Below, one piece after another: positions 11,071-22,683 of a stretch of 64,000 nt of DNA (its first letter is position 1; each line of letters opens with the position of its first letter). Location: assembly GCF_000219625.1 (NCBI RefSeq), contig NC_018217.1:1178001-1242000 (forward strand), given 5' to 3'. A model generated the notes under the pieces. The model ran no database searches. It was given only the letters and a program-made list of their open reading frames with translations, and was not told the DNA's origin. The DNA comes from Zymoseptoria tritici IPO323 (taxonomy: Eukaryota > Ascomycota > Dothideomycetes > Mycosphaerellales > Mycosphaerellaceae). The position numbers and the translations under genes were made by a program.

Positions 11071-12152
11071 TGGAGGATTGATGGTATGCACGATCTGCGC
11101 CTCCACGGAGTGTAGACTCCAGACGGTGCTCACGCCCTCCTACGTGGGGGTGCAACACCTCGCCGCTTCGAAGTTCGCTTTCCCGGTACACGCAATTGAC
11201 GTTTTGTCGTGTTTCATTGTCCGTATTGATGGGTCCCGGTAGTCGTTGTCCGTGCTAGTCGTCGTACATGATCGTATGCCCGTATCGGAACGAATGCCAT
11301 GTGGGCTTGGTCAAGTGACATGAGTGACATACAAGTCGTCATCGGCCCTTGTCACCCAAAATAGACCCCCGGCTCGATGCATTCTTGGCTCTAGCTCTCT
11401 GCGAAACACGTCCCGACTTCGACCTTGCTTCATGTCTTCCTCGCCCACACTCTCCACTCGCATTCGCGTCGGCACCCACTGGACCCAACTATTGAAGCGC
11501 CAACCGCCGACTGTCTGCATCCATTTTTGAGCATCGTGACACAGTGCGCATGCACGCTGAACAGATCTGCACGCCTTCGACTCGCCGCGCCTCAGCCTGA
11601 ATCCACCGCCAACTCAACTCAACCTGAAGCGACTTGACGCTGCGCGTACAGGGTTGATGCTCCATCTTTTGAGGGGAATGAACAGTCGCGGCATTATTAC
11701 GTAGGACGTTGGAGTTTGGTCGACGAAAGGGACATGTTCCCAGAGAGGTGCAGTACCCGATCCGTGTGTGACAGCGCCTGCCGGATTCCCCATCGAGCAC
11801 TCAGCAGCCCATCACAGACGTATTCGTGGCTCATGCTTCAGGTTCTTCCTCGCTTCCAAGAGACGTCGACTCCAGACTTGCTGCATATCGGCATCCACTT
11901 CTTGAAACACTTTTCTCAGACGCGTGCTGCGCCATTCTTCCTCTTCCTCTTCCTCTTCCTCTCTTCGACTTCCTTCCTACCTACGTTCTCCTATTTCAAG
12001 ACTGTCCTCCCGCTTTCTTCTCCTCCCGCGTGGCTCTTCGTGTCATTTGATCCACTTTTCTCCCTATCCAAGTTACACCTACATGTACAGCTGACTGAGC
12101 ATTCGCCTTCGGACCTCCGTCATTGTCCCACACCCCTCGAGGCCACGCGATC
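11071..12152. other. Shared upstream region of two divergent genes
   Basis: About 1.1 kb between the aminotransferase start and the next plus-strand gene. Open frames here are Ser/Leu/Phe-rich products of a pyrimidine-rich leader and are not believed. No TATA box is obvious. Confidence 0.5.
11935..11975 (+). repeat. TTCCTC microsatellite in a pyrimidine-rich leader
   Basis: About four copies of TTCCTC in tandem, within a longer C/T-rich stretch running to about 12060. CT tracts of this kind commonly precede transcription starts in filamentous fungi. The site lies about 180 bp before the ATG at 12153. Confidence 0.6.
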
Positions 12153-14858
12153 ATGGCTCGACGACTATCAACCATATTCACCGCGGGCTTCTCCCTCAAT
12201 GACGAAAAGTCATCCAAACGCGGCGACACTTCCCTCTCACCGAGCAGAGATTCAGCCGAGTACACATCACGCTCCAAATCGCCCGGCAAACTTTCCAAAC
12301 AGGCTCCCTCATCCAATGAAACGCGCAAGCCCTCTATTCAATACCTCATGACGCCGGAAAGCAGCCAACCCAGTCTTCGAGACTTGGAACTGTCCGAAGC
12401 TACTACTACCACTGCCCTACCTCCGCCACCGCCTTTGGCCAAGCCACGAAGCCCATCCGCCAGTCGCTCGCCTGGAACGCCTGGAAGCAGACCTATGACA
12501 CCCACCTTGATCTTACCGGAGGATGGAGCGGCGTCACCCACGACGAAGAAGAAGCGTTGGTGGAGTAACAAAAGCGAGAAGAAACAAGGCCAAGAAAAAG
12601 GACCAGTCGCTTGGGTCGCCGGTCAACAGCCCAAGGTGCCGTACGATATTGACGGGCTGAAAAATGGCCGGCCAATGCAAGAGTTGTGGAATAACGACGG
12701 TGGGAACTGCTACATCCATCTCTTTCCCAAGGCCTCGAACAAGGGCGCATCTTTCAAGGTGGACCCGGCCATCTTTGCTTCTTCCGCGACATTGACGAAA
12801 CTGGCCTACGGTGATATCTACAGCGATGTTGCTTCAAACACTGGAGACCGCAGAGATCCCAATCTCTCCGTGAAAGACCTAGCGACGCCTCCCATCAGCC
12901 CTCGACGTGACACTCCGAACGGCAGCTCTACATCTTCTCACGACTCTCATGGTCGTTACTCGGACTTCTCAACGACTGTCCAAGAGACGCATCTCTATGT
13001 CCCGGTGAAGTTGGGCGGTTCGCAGTCAAACTCGGCTCCTCAATCAGCAGAGATGATCGCCATGGAAGATTTGCAAACGCTGATAGACTATCGCAATTTC
13101 TTTGCCTTTCTCTCAGGCCAGTCCCTGATTGCGACAGAGAGGAGGAGCTCTCTCTTCGCCATTTTCTACACCGTTGCAGGAATTCTCAAATCCTACCACT
13201 TCGCCAATGTTGACGGATCTACATATGGCGAGGTCGCCGACGCAAGCTTCAACTGCTACGTCGCAGAGTTGGGCCTTGCAGATGTCAGGGTCAGCCGCGA
13301 AGCGACCATCGAGGGAATCGTGCTGGGCGAGCGCATGAAGAATGTGCTCCTCTACAACGAAGCTTTCACCCACGGCGTCGGCAAGCTCGATGATCTTCTG
13401 GCTGCTAAGAGTCCTCGATTCGCGATGATTTCTCCCGTCACCCAGAACCGCCTTACTCGGGCGGCCATGGATCTGGAGAAACGTGTCGCATCGATAAGAC
13501 TGATCATGACGGACTTTGACTTCCCGTTCCTCTTCTCTGGCATCATGAGCTCAAAGACGTCGATCGAGCGGAAAGAAGGTGTTCGATTCGCACAGTGGAA
13601 GGAGAGTTTCTTGGGCATGCGTAAATTCATGCTGGGACTGCTCAAGCAGCGATATGGCAACTGGCCACCCAAGGCCAGCAGCAAGAAGAACTCACTCGAG
13701 ACCTCCGGACTGAACCGCTTGGTACTGCGAGACGTCTACCTCGACCTCTCCTCGCTATACGACCACATCGCCGACCGCACCAACCTCACGACCCGCACAC
13801 TCGATGGCGCCAGCCAAGATGATACCCGCGAAAGCCCTGTCGTACGTGGCCTCCGTGCCATCCTCTCCGAATACGACCGCTCTTCTCCGCCCGTCAAGCC
13901 ACCGGTTCCATTCGATCTCCCTCTTCTCCCAACGCTCCGCACCACCCGTCCCGATTTTTCCCCAACGGACCCAAAAATGAACAAAGCACTGAACAAGCGA
14001 GTCAAAGATGAGGAAATGGCAACAATACTCCGCGCCTCCCACAACGAAGTTGTGCCCATGACACCTTTCGTTGGTGCATTCCGTGAGATGGAGAAACGCG
14101 CCGCTCATGGATGTACGCCATCCGAGATTGAAGATCTCCGCATCGGACAGTGGATTTTCCTCTACGTTGTTCTACAAGCTCTACCTATGCTCGCCTGCGA
14201 TGCACCTGGTCTGAACTGGACACAAGGTGTAGAGTACTTCCTCTGCGCGCCACCTCGGTCTGGTGTACCGTGGGCTGATCCAAACGCCGGCGCCGCAACA
14301 GCTGGACGAAGAACATGGTTCTCCGTCGGAGGCGCCGGTGGAGGCGTAGTTTCCCTCCCTTCGGATGTGGTCGAGCATGGCGTTGAGGGAATCTATCGAC
14401 GAAGTCACTGCTGGGTGATGGCGGACAAATGGTGTGCCGCGGACCCAATCCTCAGTCGAGCATTGGAGGTGCAGCAGAATACACACGGTGGAGCCGAGGA
14501 GGAAGAGGAGCCGGAGCAGAGCTACACCCATCGCAACGTTAGCGGTGGGCTTCTCCCTCCGCCGATGCCATTCGCCGGCGGCGGCGGTGGTGCTGGTAGC
14601 AGAGGAGGCTCTCCCCGCCGTCCAAGCAGCGACACGAGTCAAAGGAGCAGCAGCGCGCAGAAACGTCTCAGTAGTTTCGGACTGAACCTCGAGGCATTGC
14701 CATTACCTGTTGGCGTCACGCCCGATGGGAGAAGTCCCAGTCCGAATGAGAGGCCACAAACGCCGGCGCATTTGGTGGATGCCAATCGGACCTTTGATTC
14801 GATGTTGGGAGCGTCGGATGCGGAGAAGAAGAAGCAGAGGCGGAAGTCGAGGATGTGA
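12153..14858 (+). CDS. Large fungal protein of unknown function (DUF8004-like)
   Basis: 901 residues, single exon, from the ATG at 12153 (MARRLSTIFTAGF); the frame extends upstream only to a non-ATG codon. The N-terminal about 170 residues are Ser/Pro/Lys-rich and disordered. A conserved-looking globular block then begins with PYDIDGLKNGRPMQELWNND and YIHLFPKASNKGASFKVD (about 175-215) and runs to about residue 760. It includes YVPVKL, TLIDYRNFFAFLSGQSLIAT and QWIFLYVVLQALPMLACDAPG. The tail is disordered, with Gly- and Ser-rich runs. From memory this block is the fungal domain catalogued as DUF8004; that name should be checked. No catalytic motif or membrane segment was recognised. Confidence 0.82.
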   Translation: MARRLSTIFTAGFSLNDEKSSKRGDTSLSPSRDSAEYTSRSKSPGKLSKQAPSSNETRKPSIQYLMTPESSQPSLRDLELSEATTTTALPPPPPLAKPRSPSASRSPGTPGSRPMTPTLILPEDGAASPTTKKKRWWSNKSEKKQGQEKGPVAWVAGQQPKVPYDIDGLKNGRPMQELWNNDGGNCYIHLFPKASNKGASFKVDPAIFASSATLTKLAYGDIYSDVASNTGDRRDPNLSVKDLATPPISPRRDTPNGSSTSSHDSHGRYSDFSTTVQETHLYVPVKLGGSQSNSAPQSAEMIAMEDLQTLIDYRNFFAFLSGQSLIATERRSSLFAIFYTVAGILKSYHFANVDGSTYGEVADASFNCYVAELGLADVRVSREATIEGIVLGERMKNVLLYNEAFTHGVGKLDDLLAAKSPRFAMISPVTQNRLTRAAMDLEKRVASIRLIMTDFDFPFLFSGIMSSKTSIERKEGVRFAQWKESFLGMRKFMLGLLKQRYGNWPPKASSKKNSLETSGLNRLVLRDVYLDLSSLYDHIADRTNLTTRTLDGASQDDTRESPVVRGLRAILSEYDRSSPPVKPPVPFDLPLLPTLRTTRPDFSPTDPKMNKALNKRVKDEEMATILRASHNEVVPMTPFVGAFREMEKRAAHGCTPSEIEDLRIGQWIFLYVVLQALPMLACDAPGLNWTQGVEYFLCAPPRSGVPWADPNAGAATAGRRTWFSVGGAGGGVVSLPSDVVEHGVEGIYRRSHCWVMADKWCAADPILSRALEVQQNTHGGAEEEEEPEQSYTHRNVSGGLLPPPMPFAGGGGGAGSRGGSPRRPSSDTSQRSSSAQKRLSSFGLNLEALPLPVGVTPDGRSPSPNERPQTPAHLVDANRTFDSMLGASDAEKKKQRRKSRM

Positions 14859-15694
14859 TGAGATGTTGCTGTTCATCAATGGGTCATGTTGCGAATCTTG
14901 ACGAGTGTTTTGTGGATTAATGATTGGTTTGATACCCACGATTTTGGCATGTTTACTCTCATATGGCGAATGCTGGAAATGCGAGACTCTTTCATTGTCA
15001 TTTCTCAATTCGTGCCCATGTCTTGGTCCCGCATACTCTGGTCTTCATGTCCTCCTCAAAACAGTCCAACGAAGTTGAGGCCGTGAAGGGCTATGGCTAC
15101 GGAGTCGCGGCATTCTGCACAACACATCTGCGATTGAGAGAATGAGGGGAGTCATGTGGAGTCAGACGAGAGACGTCCTGTGCGGTCGCTCCACGACCCA
15201 TGTGACTTTTCGTGGTGGATCCTGACGACACGGCGATCGAACAGAAGAACATCGGCAGTTGAGGATGAGGTTCGTGACGGTCCAATGTCACCGTGGCTAG
15301 TCAGCGTGGGATTGTGTCTTTCGGAGATCTCTCGCATTTCGCCGTGGAGGAGAGGGACGAGTCCACCAAAACATTTCCGAGATCCACGATTCGGCACGTG
15401 GCAAACACCCGACGCAGCTACCGAGACGATTTAGGATTTGCGGGCAGAGCTGCTGACACTACAGACTAGCTTCAGGAACCACATCCACCCATCGACAGGC
15501 GAGCTCCATGTCCAATGCGTTGTATCGGGCAAAAGTCATCACGATCGTGAGGAGATTGGGAGTAGATTGAGCCGCTTTCGCCGAACTTCATCCAAGTATA
15601 CCGCTCCTTCTTTCCTTTCCTTCCTTTACCCTACCTTCCCTTCATATACCCATCCGGACCAGATAAACATCTCCCCTCCATCACTCCACCCACC
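14859..15694. other. Intergenic with C/T-rich leader before the MetE-like gene
   Basis: No believable gene. A pyrimidine-rich tract (about 15598-15660, CTTTCC/CTTCC repeats) leads into the ATG at 15695 and is probably the core promoter and 5'UTR. Confidence 0.5.
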
Positions 15695-16952
15695 ATGCCC
15701 GCCAAACTCCCCTACCACGCCGACCACATCGGCTCCCTCATCCGCCCGCAAACCGTCTCAGACGCCCAATCCAAATTCGACGCGGGCGAAATCTCCGCCT
15801 CGGACCTGCACTCCGTCCAGCAAAAGGAAATCGCCACCATCGTCTCTAAACAAAAATCTCACTCCGTCCGCGCCCTCTGCTCCGGGGAGTTCGACCGCAA
15901 ATACTACTTCTCCGGCTTCTTTGAGAAGCTGCAGGGTTTCCATGAAGTCTCGCCGGTACCGTGGGATCTGGCCCGGCTCTCCGCCGCTCCCATCGCCGCG
16001 TTGAAGAAGGCGGGGAAACAGTACCCCATGGCCGCCATTTGCGATGCGAAAATCGTGTACAAGGAGTCGCCATACTTGGAGAACTGGAAACTGCTCCGCG
16101 GGACGGTGCCGGAGGAGGAATGGGCGCAATGTAAATTCACCATGCCGCCGCCGTGTTATTTCCACTTGAGATTAGCCAAGGGGAAGTGTTATTCTCCCGA
16201 AGCGTATGGGAGTGACGAGGAGTTTTTCGATGACCTGGCCAAGGCGTATAGGCAGGAGTTTCAGACGTTGTATAAGGAAGGGTTGAGGAATGTGCAGATC
16301 GATGACCCGACGCTGGCGTATTTCTGCTCGGATGATATGTTGAAGGGACTGAGGGATGATGGCGAGGATACGGAAGCGATGTTTGAGTTGTATTTGAAGG
16401 CGCATAATGATTGTATCAGGGACCGGCCGGAGGGTTTGCATGTTGGATTGCATATTTGTCGAGGTGAGTGATTGACATTCTCGAAGGAAATCTTGTCTGG
16501 ATTATGAGGGCTGACAATGGGTTGGAATAGGCAACTTCTCCAAGTCAATGCACTTTAGCGAGGGCTCCTACGAGAAAATCGCCGAGCGCTTCTTCACGCA
16601 CCTCAACTACGATACCTTCTACCTCGAGTACGACAACCTTCGCTCTGGCGGATTCGAGCCATTGCGTTTCCTGCCCGTGCACAAGAACGTTGTGCTGGGT
16701 GTGGTTACTACCAAGGATCCCGAGCTTGAAGATAAAGAGCTCATCAAGCAGAGGGTTTTGGAGGCGGCGGGAATCATTGCCAAAGGCCAGGGAAGGAGCG
16801 TCGAGGAGGCGATGGAGAACATCGGGATCAGTCCTCAGTGTGGATTTGCGAGTGTGGCTGTGGGAGCGGATGGAATGGACGAGGCCAAGATGTTTGCCAA
16901 GTTGAAGTTGGTTAAGGACGTGGCGGAGGAGTTGTGGCCAGGGAGAGCATGA
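15695..16952 (+). CDS. MetE-like (cobalamin-independent methionine synthase C-terminal type) protein
   Basis: Member of the UROD/MetE-like TIM-barrel family, corresponding to the catalytic C-terminal half of methionine synthase only. There are two exons, 15695-16463 and 16531-16952; the 67-nt intron (GTGAGT..ATAG, phase 1) gives 396 residues. MPAKLPYHADHIGSLIRP is the usual HxGSxxRP opening. VQIDDPTLAYFCSDD is the QIDEP-type motif, HVGLHICRGN carries the zinc-ligand-like His/Cys, and FLPVHKNVVLGVVTTK and SPQCGFAS (second Cys) follow. Full-length fungal MetE is about 760 residues, so this is the short paralogue class. It is probably a methyltransferase acting on a thiol, with unknown substrate. 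Confidence 0.88.
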
Positions 16953-18348
16953 GGAGGTGAGGTCGAGAGAGGAAGGACTTTGATGGTTTGTTAGGTTGAT
17001 CACCTGAACGACGAATGCTCCATCGGTCTCGGGAATGGTTGCCTGGTAGATGGCTCTCAACAGCCAAGGAGAGACGAGAACGAAGATATTGTTACCAACA
17101 AAGGCAGGAAACGATACAGACAGAAGATCCTGACTGAGTCAATCCGGCGTCGGAGCTACATTACCTTTCACTTCCAACGGTGGTCATCTCAAGTTTTTCA
17201 AGACATGGCCCTGTCTCCTGCTGGTCTGGCTGAACCCTCTACTTCCATCCGTTGGCCCATGGGACAAGAAGCACAATGATGCAGTGCAGTGAGTGAGCTG
17301 ATGCGAGACCACATAAGAAAATGCAACACAGCCATAGCATGACGCTGCTATCGTCCAATCATTGCTCCAAGTCGAATCAGGTGCTCGCCGGACAATAGCA
17401 CATGTCAAATCAGCTCAGCACGTTTTGCATGTGAACGACGACTTGTTGCCTTTCCAGTCGGGAGAGCCTCTCAGCTCATGCACAGTCGTACCGATGTCCG
17501 CTGGCGTGGCTGATCGATTCAGCTCATCGACCACATTCTGTGGAGCATATAGTGGCGAGAGAACGAACGAGAAGTCGACTGCAACGACGTCGGAAAAGTT
17601 AGGGTTGCTTGCCATTCGCTTTGCAAGGTGGCCGTTGAAGCGGTACGACCCGTTCGAGAACCCGATTGCGGTAAAAGAGCGGGGATGGAACCTGGTCGTT
17701 GAGGGAGGCGTGCCTGAGATCGACCAGCGACTTGGCATTGGATTGGCGAGAGGAATGAAGAATGCTCTCATTGTGTTCTCTATGTTGGGCGGAGTACAGT
17801 GTAATCAGTCTCGGGAAGAGAGCAGGCGATACTGAAGCACTTAATGTATTGCAATTGTATGTCCACATCACTGTCTCCGATCAATGGCAAAGAGTGAGCA
17901 AAGAAAGAGTCGGTGTATGGGAATCTGGTCGGACCGCTGGGACCAGGTCTAGAAGACCCTTGGTTCAGTCCCATCTCACTCTAATGCGAGCCCCGGCGCT
18001 AGCTCAAAATCTCCCAAATCATACAACAAAACTGCCATTCCCCGAGGCCACAGTTCCTCCTTTGCTACACAATCCGCTCGTCCTTGGTCTCGTCTGCGTT
18101 GTGTTCTTGTCTTCTGCCATTCGACGTCTTGCAGCTGCAGTATCGCCTTACCACCGTCTCTATCCTCAGCTCCCCACCTCTCCCACTGGGCGACCTCTTT
18201 CCCAACGCGCCAAGTTTCAAGAGCTGTGCTCTCAACCACTTGAGACGGCAGCGACATCTCTCGCCAGAACTTCGACCGAGAAGACACTCTTCTCTCGAAA
18301 TAACTCCACCACACGGCACGCCGCAGTCTATACGATACAGTCGCCAAA
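16953..18348. other. 1.4 kb intergenic stretch before the desaturase
   Basis: Overlapping frames on both strands around 17360-17870 reach 118-157 codons, but neither shows a family motif, so no gene is called. The last about 300 bp are C/T-rich and probably form the promoter and leader of the desaturase gene. Confidence 0.45.
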
Positions 18349-19797
18349 ATGAGCACCACCGCCCTCTCCCAGAAGCCGGCCATGAGACGCCATGTCACGG
18401 CGGAGTCCTCTCCCTCGACCGCCGCTGGTTCCCCCAATGATTCGCCGGCAGCCTCCGCCTCGTCGACATCCCTCTCATCGATGGGCGACGACGACTACCA
18501 GCAAAAGCCAGCCTCCAGCAAGCTCATCGATACCTACGGCAACGAGTTCAAGATGCCAGACTACACAATCAAGGACATCCGTGATGCCATTCCCAAGCAT
18601 TGCTTTGAGCGATCCGCCGCAACGGGCCTGTACTATGTCGCCAGGGATATCGTGCTCCTGAGCACCACATTTTTCTTGTTCAACAAGTTCTGCACACCGG
18701 AATACGTTCCCTCATACCCAGCTCGTGCAGCTCTGTGGGCAGCATACACATTCATTCAGGGTCTTTTCGGCACAGGTCTGTGGGTCTTGGCCCACGAGTG
18801 CGGTCACCAGTCCTTCTCGCCCAGCAAGACTCTCAATGACACCGTTGGATGGATCTGCCACTCTGCTCTTCTTGTCCCGTACTTCAGCTGGAAAATCTCC
18901 CACGGCAAGCACCACAAGGCGACTGGCAACATGGAGCGCGACATGGTCTTTCTCCCACGCACTCGCGATGAGCACGCTACCCGCACTGGCGCCCTTCTCC
19001 ACGAGATGCACGAGCTGATGGAGGAGACTCCAATCTACACCGCCGTCTCCATGATCGTCCAGCAGCTCGGCGGATGGCCAATGTACCTGATCCAGAACCT
19101 GACCGGCCACAACAACCACGAGAAGCAGCCTGAGGGCAAGGGTGTCGGCAAAAAGAATGGCAACGGCAGCGTCAACCACTTCTTGCCAAGCAGCCCTCTC
19201 TACGAGAAGAAGGACGAGCACCTCATCCTCCTCTCCGACTTGGGTCTTGCCATTACCGCTTCCGTCTTGACCTACGTCGGCAAGACCTACGGCTTCACCA
19301 ACCTCCTCGTCTGGTACATCCTCCCATACCTCTGGGTGAACCACTGGCTCGTGGCCATCACCTACCTCCAGCACACCGATCCTTCTCTCCCTCACTACAC
19401 TGGTGACGCCTGGAACTTCGCCCGCGGTGCCGCCGCGACCATCGACCGCGAATTCGGCTTCATCGGCCGCAACCTCCTCCACGGTATCGTCGAGACCCAC
19501 GTTCTCCACCACTACGTCTCTACCATCCCCTTCTACCACGCCGACGAGGCGACCGAGGCCATCAAGCCAATCATGGGCCAGCACTACCGCGCCGATGTCG
19601 AGGGCGGCTCGATCGGATTCTTGAAGGCAATGTGGAAGTCCGCTCGTTGGTGCCAGTGGGTCGAGCCTCTGCCTGGTACCACTGGCGAGGAATCCAAGGT
19701 GCTGTTCTTCAGGAACAGGAACGGTCTTGGTGTGCCGCCGGCGAAGCTCTCTCCCAAGGCCGGCAAGAGGGCCATGGTTGAGGATGATTCCGAATAG
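18349..19797 (+). CDS. Delta-12 fatty acid (oleate) desaturase
   Basis: ER membrane di-iron desaturase that converts oleoyl to linoleoyl chains. Single exon, 482 residues, ATG at 18349. The three histidine boxes are intact: HECGH (about 149-153), HGKHH (about 185-189) and HVLHH (about 385-389). Hydrophobic pairs flank them: ARDIVLLSTTFFLFNKF, AALWAAYTFIQGLFGTGLWV, ITASVLTYVGKTYGF and LLVWYILPYLWVNHWLVAIT. The sequence and length fit fungal FAD2-type delta-12 enzymes better than delta-15. The N-terminal 45 residues are Ser/Ala/Pro-rich. Codons are strongly C-ending, suggesting high expression. Confidence 0.94.
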   Translation: MSTTALSQKPAMRRHVTAESSPSTAAGSPNDSPAASASSTSLSSMGDDDYQQKPASSKLIDTYGNEFKMPDYTIKDIRDAIPKHCFERSAATGLYYVARDIVLLSTTFFLFNKFCTPEYVPSYPARAALWAAYTFIQGLFGTGLWVLAHECGHQSFSPSKTLNDTVGWICHSALLVPYFSWKISHGKHHKATGNMERDMVFLPRTRDEHATRTGALLHEMHELMEETPIYTAVSMIVQQLGGWPMYLIQNLTGHNNHEKQPEGKGVGKKNGNGSVNHFLPSSPLYEKKDEHLILLSDLGLAITASVLTYVGKTYGFTNLLVWYILPYLWVNHWLVAITYLQHTDPSLPHYTGDAWNFARGAAATIDREFGFIGRNLLHGIVETHVLHHYVSTIPFYHADEATEAIKPIMGQHYRADVEGGSIGFLKAMWKSARWCQWVEPLPGTTGEESKVLFFRNRNGLGVPPAKLSPKAGKRAMVEDDSE

Positions 19798-20621
19798 ACT
19801 CCGAATAGATTAGAACATCGAAAGAGATGGACATGGAAATGAATGGGTGGTTTTGAAAGTGTCTTTAGCCGGCTTTATTTAGGGGTTTAAGGTGGCGTTT
19901 TCCGACGAGGTGGTATGTCGAGGCAGATGACGCTTAGAAGCAAGTTATTGTATACATCTTGTTCGTCAAGATCACTTTCCGCACCTGATCGATTTGATGT
20001 AATGCAGGGCAAGTGTTGAACGTGGACAGGTTCGATGCGACATGACTTGAGCTTGAGATGCCCAGTTGCAAAGTCACATGGTTAAGCAGGTTACGCAAGC
20101 TCTCGTTGCAGGAACGTCGGTTTGGATCGATCGATGAGTGTCCATTACTGGCTTTCACGCCACGCCGTATGAACAGTGAACACGACTAGGAGGTCAACTA
20201 CCTCTTGCCGTGCCAATTACACCTTGCTTCAACGTCCTCATTCGTTCAATGCAACGCAACTGTGGAGACTTGCCTTTCGTCACAAGCTCAGCCGCGTGGT
20301 ATCCTTGGCGAGAACTTTGAGCTTCTTCTTGACTTCAATGCTTCGAGACAACCACAGCTGATCCTCACCACGATCCCTTGTCGACATTCGCACGCGCAGT
20401 CCTTCCTCTCGCTGATTGATTCGACTCGCGAACACATCTATCACCTGGCTTTCGTTTCCCTCGCGCGACCAGGAACAGACTTCTGCCGTCTACCAGACAG
20501 TCTGGCTCCTCGACCGGTTTGCGCACTCGTCACGCGGCGACTTCGACACCTCTTGAGTCCCATGCAGGGCTGAGAAATGGCGCGGTAAAAAGCTCACGCT
20601 CAAGCGACCTCACGACCCGCA
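19798..20621. other. Intergenic, nothing recognised
   Basis: Contains the desaturase 3' region and the upstream region of the transporter gene. Only short chance frames were seen. Confidence 0.5.
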
Positions 20622-22345
20622 ATGGCACCTCACGCGACCGAACCCCGGTCATCATTCTCCAAATTTCCCGACTTCGTATCCGATCCTCATGACTTCCCCG
20701 AGGAGGCCATAGAAGAAAACGTATCGCGCGGACCGAGTCCTAGACCCCTTCCGAATGGTCTGCCGCCAGGTCTACATTCTAGCGAAAGATGGCCCGCACG
20801 AAAGGCCTCCAACGCCAAAAGCTGGGCTTCGTGGGATTCGAATGGGAGATCACAGATCGGTCGACACGATCGACAAAAGAGCTTGTCAGAGGCGATTAGG
20901 ACAGTACGGACACGCAAGATGAGCATAAGTCAGAATGCGCACGAAATTGCAGATTCGTTGAAAGCACCGGTGTCGTTTAAGCTAGTCGTATGTTGATACT
21001 CCTCCCACCACTCTCGCCAGTGTCGAGTACTCAAGGCTAACCTACCTGCAAGACCTTATGTGCCTTCTGGTATGGCACATCGATCCTCACAAACACCTCC
21101 TCCAAGGCTATCCTGACGGCTCTCCCGAAACCCGTCACCCTGACCGTTGTACAATTCCTCCTGGTCTCCATCTGGTGCGTCTTCTTCTCCGCGCTGGCGA
21201 AGCGAAATACCACTGTACGAAACGCCCTCCCGGTTCTCAAAAACGGCATTCGAAAACCGAGCAAGGACATCATCATGGCCACACTCCCTCTCACAGCATT
21301 CCAAATCGGCGGCCACATCCTCAACTCCGATGCCATGTCACGCATCCCTGTATCATTAGTCCACACCATCAAAGGCCTCTCTCCACTCATGACCGTCGTG
21401 GCCTATCGCCTATTCTTCAACATCAAATACTCCGTCCCGACCTATCTCTCACTGATCCCGCTCACCATCGGCGTCATCATGGCCTGCTCGACAAGTTTCA
21501 AGGGAAATTTCATCGGCCTGACGTACGCATTCGGCAGCGCTATTCTCTTCGTCACGCAGAACATCGTCTCCAAAACCATCTTCAACGACTCCGCAAAAGC
21601 CGAAGCCGACGGCATTCCCATGACCCGCCGCAAACCCGACAAACTCAACCTCCTATGCTACTCCTCAATGATGGCCTTCCTCTTCACCGCGCCGGTGTGG
21701 CTATGGTCGGAAGGCTTCTCCATCGCCGCCGACTTCCTCCACGACGGCTCCATCGACCTCCGCGAGCGGCCTGGATCCCTCGATCACGGGCGTCTCGCCG
21801 CCGAATTTATCTTCAACGGCACGTTCCACTTTGGGCAAAGCCTGGTCGCTTTCGTCCTCCTCGGAATGGTCTCACCAGTAACTTACTCCGTCGCGAGTCT
21901 CATCAAGCGTGTGGCAGTCATCATCTTTGCCATCGTCTGGTTTGGCAGTCCGATGACGAAGATTCAAGGATTTGGCTTCGTGCTGACGTTCATCGGACTG
22001 TACCTCTACGACCGCACATCCGACGCTGCGAAAGCCGACAAACGCGCGAGGGAGCAGGCGGAGAGTCATCAACCTCTGCTACCGCTGAACACTGCGGATT
22101 CGAAAAGGAGTGATGGACCTGCGTTCTCCCAGTCGCCGATGCATGCGGAGAATGGACTGGGACATACCTTTGCGGGCAAGAGTGGGTACGCGATAGGTGA
22201 TCAGAATGGGACTGGACCAGGCAGGCCGGACGTGCCTTCACCGGGGAGTAATGGCGTACCGATATCTCTGCCGCCCGGAACGAAGGCGCAGCAGACGTGG
22301 ACTTCGGGAGATGTCGCTAGACAGCAGAGTGCAAGTGTACGATGA
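20622..22345 (+). CDS. SLY41-type nucleotide-sugar/triose-phosphate transporter family protein
   Basis: Drug/metabolite-superfamily transporter with the TPT domain, of the yeast Sly41 group (ER/Golgi membrane). Exons 20622-20987 and 21053-22345; the 65-nt intron (GTATGT..CAAG, phase 0) rejoins SFKLV to TLCAFWYGTSILTNTSSKAI, a hallmark of the family. Product 552 residues. A disordered N-terminus (about 1-115) precedes roughly 8-10 hydrophobic segments. SLVHTIKGLSPLMTVVAYRL and the SPVTYSVASLIKRVAVII motif (KR pair in the last repeat) are typical. A polar tail of about 100 residues is rich in Gly/Pro/Ser. Substrate unknown. It converges with the peroxisomal carrier. Confidence 0.9.
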
Positions 22346-22683
22346 TGATGATGTGGTATATACTAGAAATTCTGAGCCCAGTCTTGTTGACAAACCTTCG
22401 CATCCCGTTCGGCGCACGCGATTTCAACAACAACAAGCTGATGATCGTACATTCTGTGACTCAAATGACTCCGTTGGTATCGTATTCAGCAACTATCTCT
22501 GGCATAGCATTTTTGAAATCAAGAATTTCTCTCCACACATTCCAATCCATGTGTTTGTGTTTGCGGTTCTGCAAACTCTCCAATCTTCGACTTTGCGACT
22601 TCAATCTCCCTGCCGTTACTGTAGCTCTTCATATGTACACCCTCCAAATACGGTCGACATGTCTCCATCTTGACATGTTGATC

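Noticed and set aside
11716..12351. 211-codon plus frame upstream of the DUF8004-like gene
   Set aside because: Ser/Leu/Phe-rich translation of a pyrimidine-rich leader, overlapping the real start in another frame.
17362..17871. Overlapping 157-codon plus and 118-codon minus frames
   Set aside because: Neither has motifs or neighbouring exons; they cannot be told apart from chance.
18712..19584. 290-codon minus-strand frame opposite the desaturase
   Set aside because: Mirror image of a strongly biased coding sequence; the plus strand carries all three histidine boxes.
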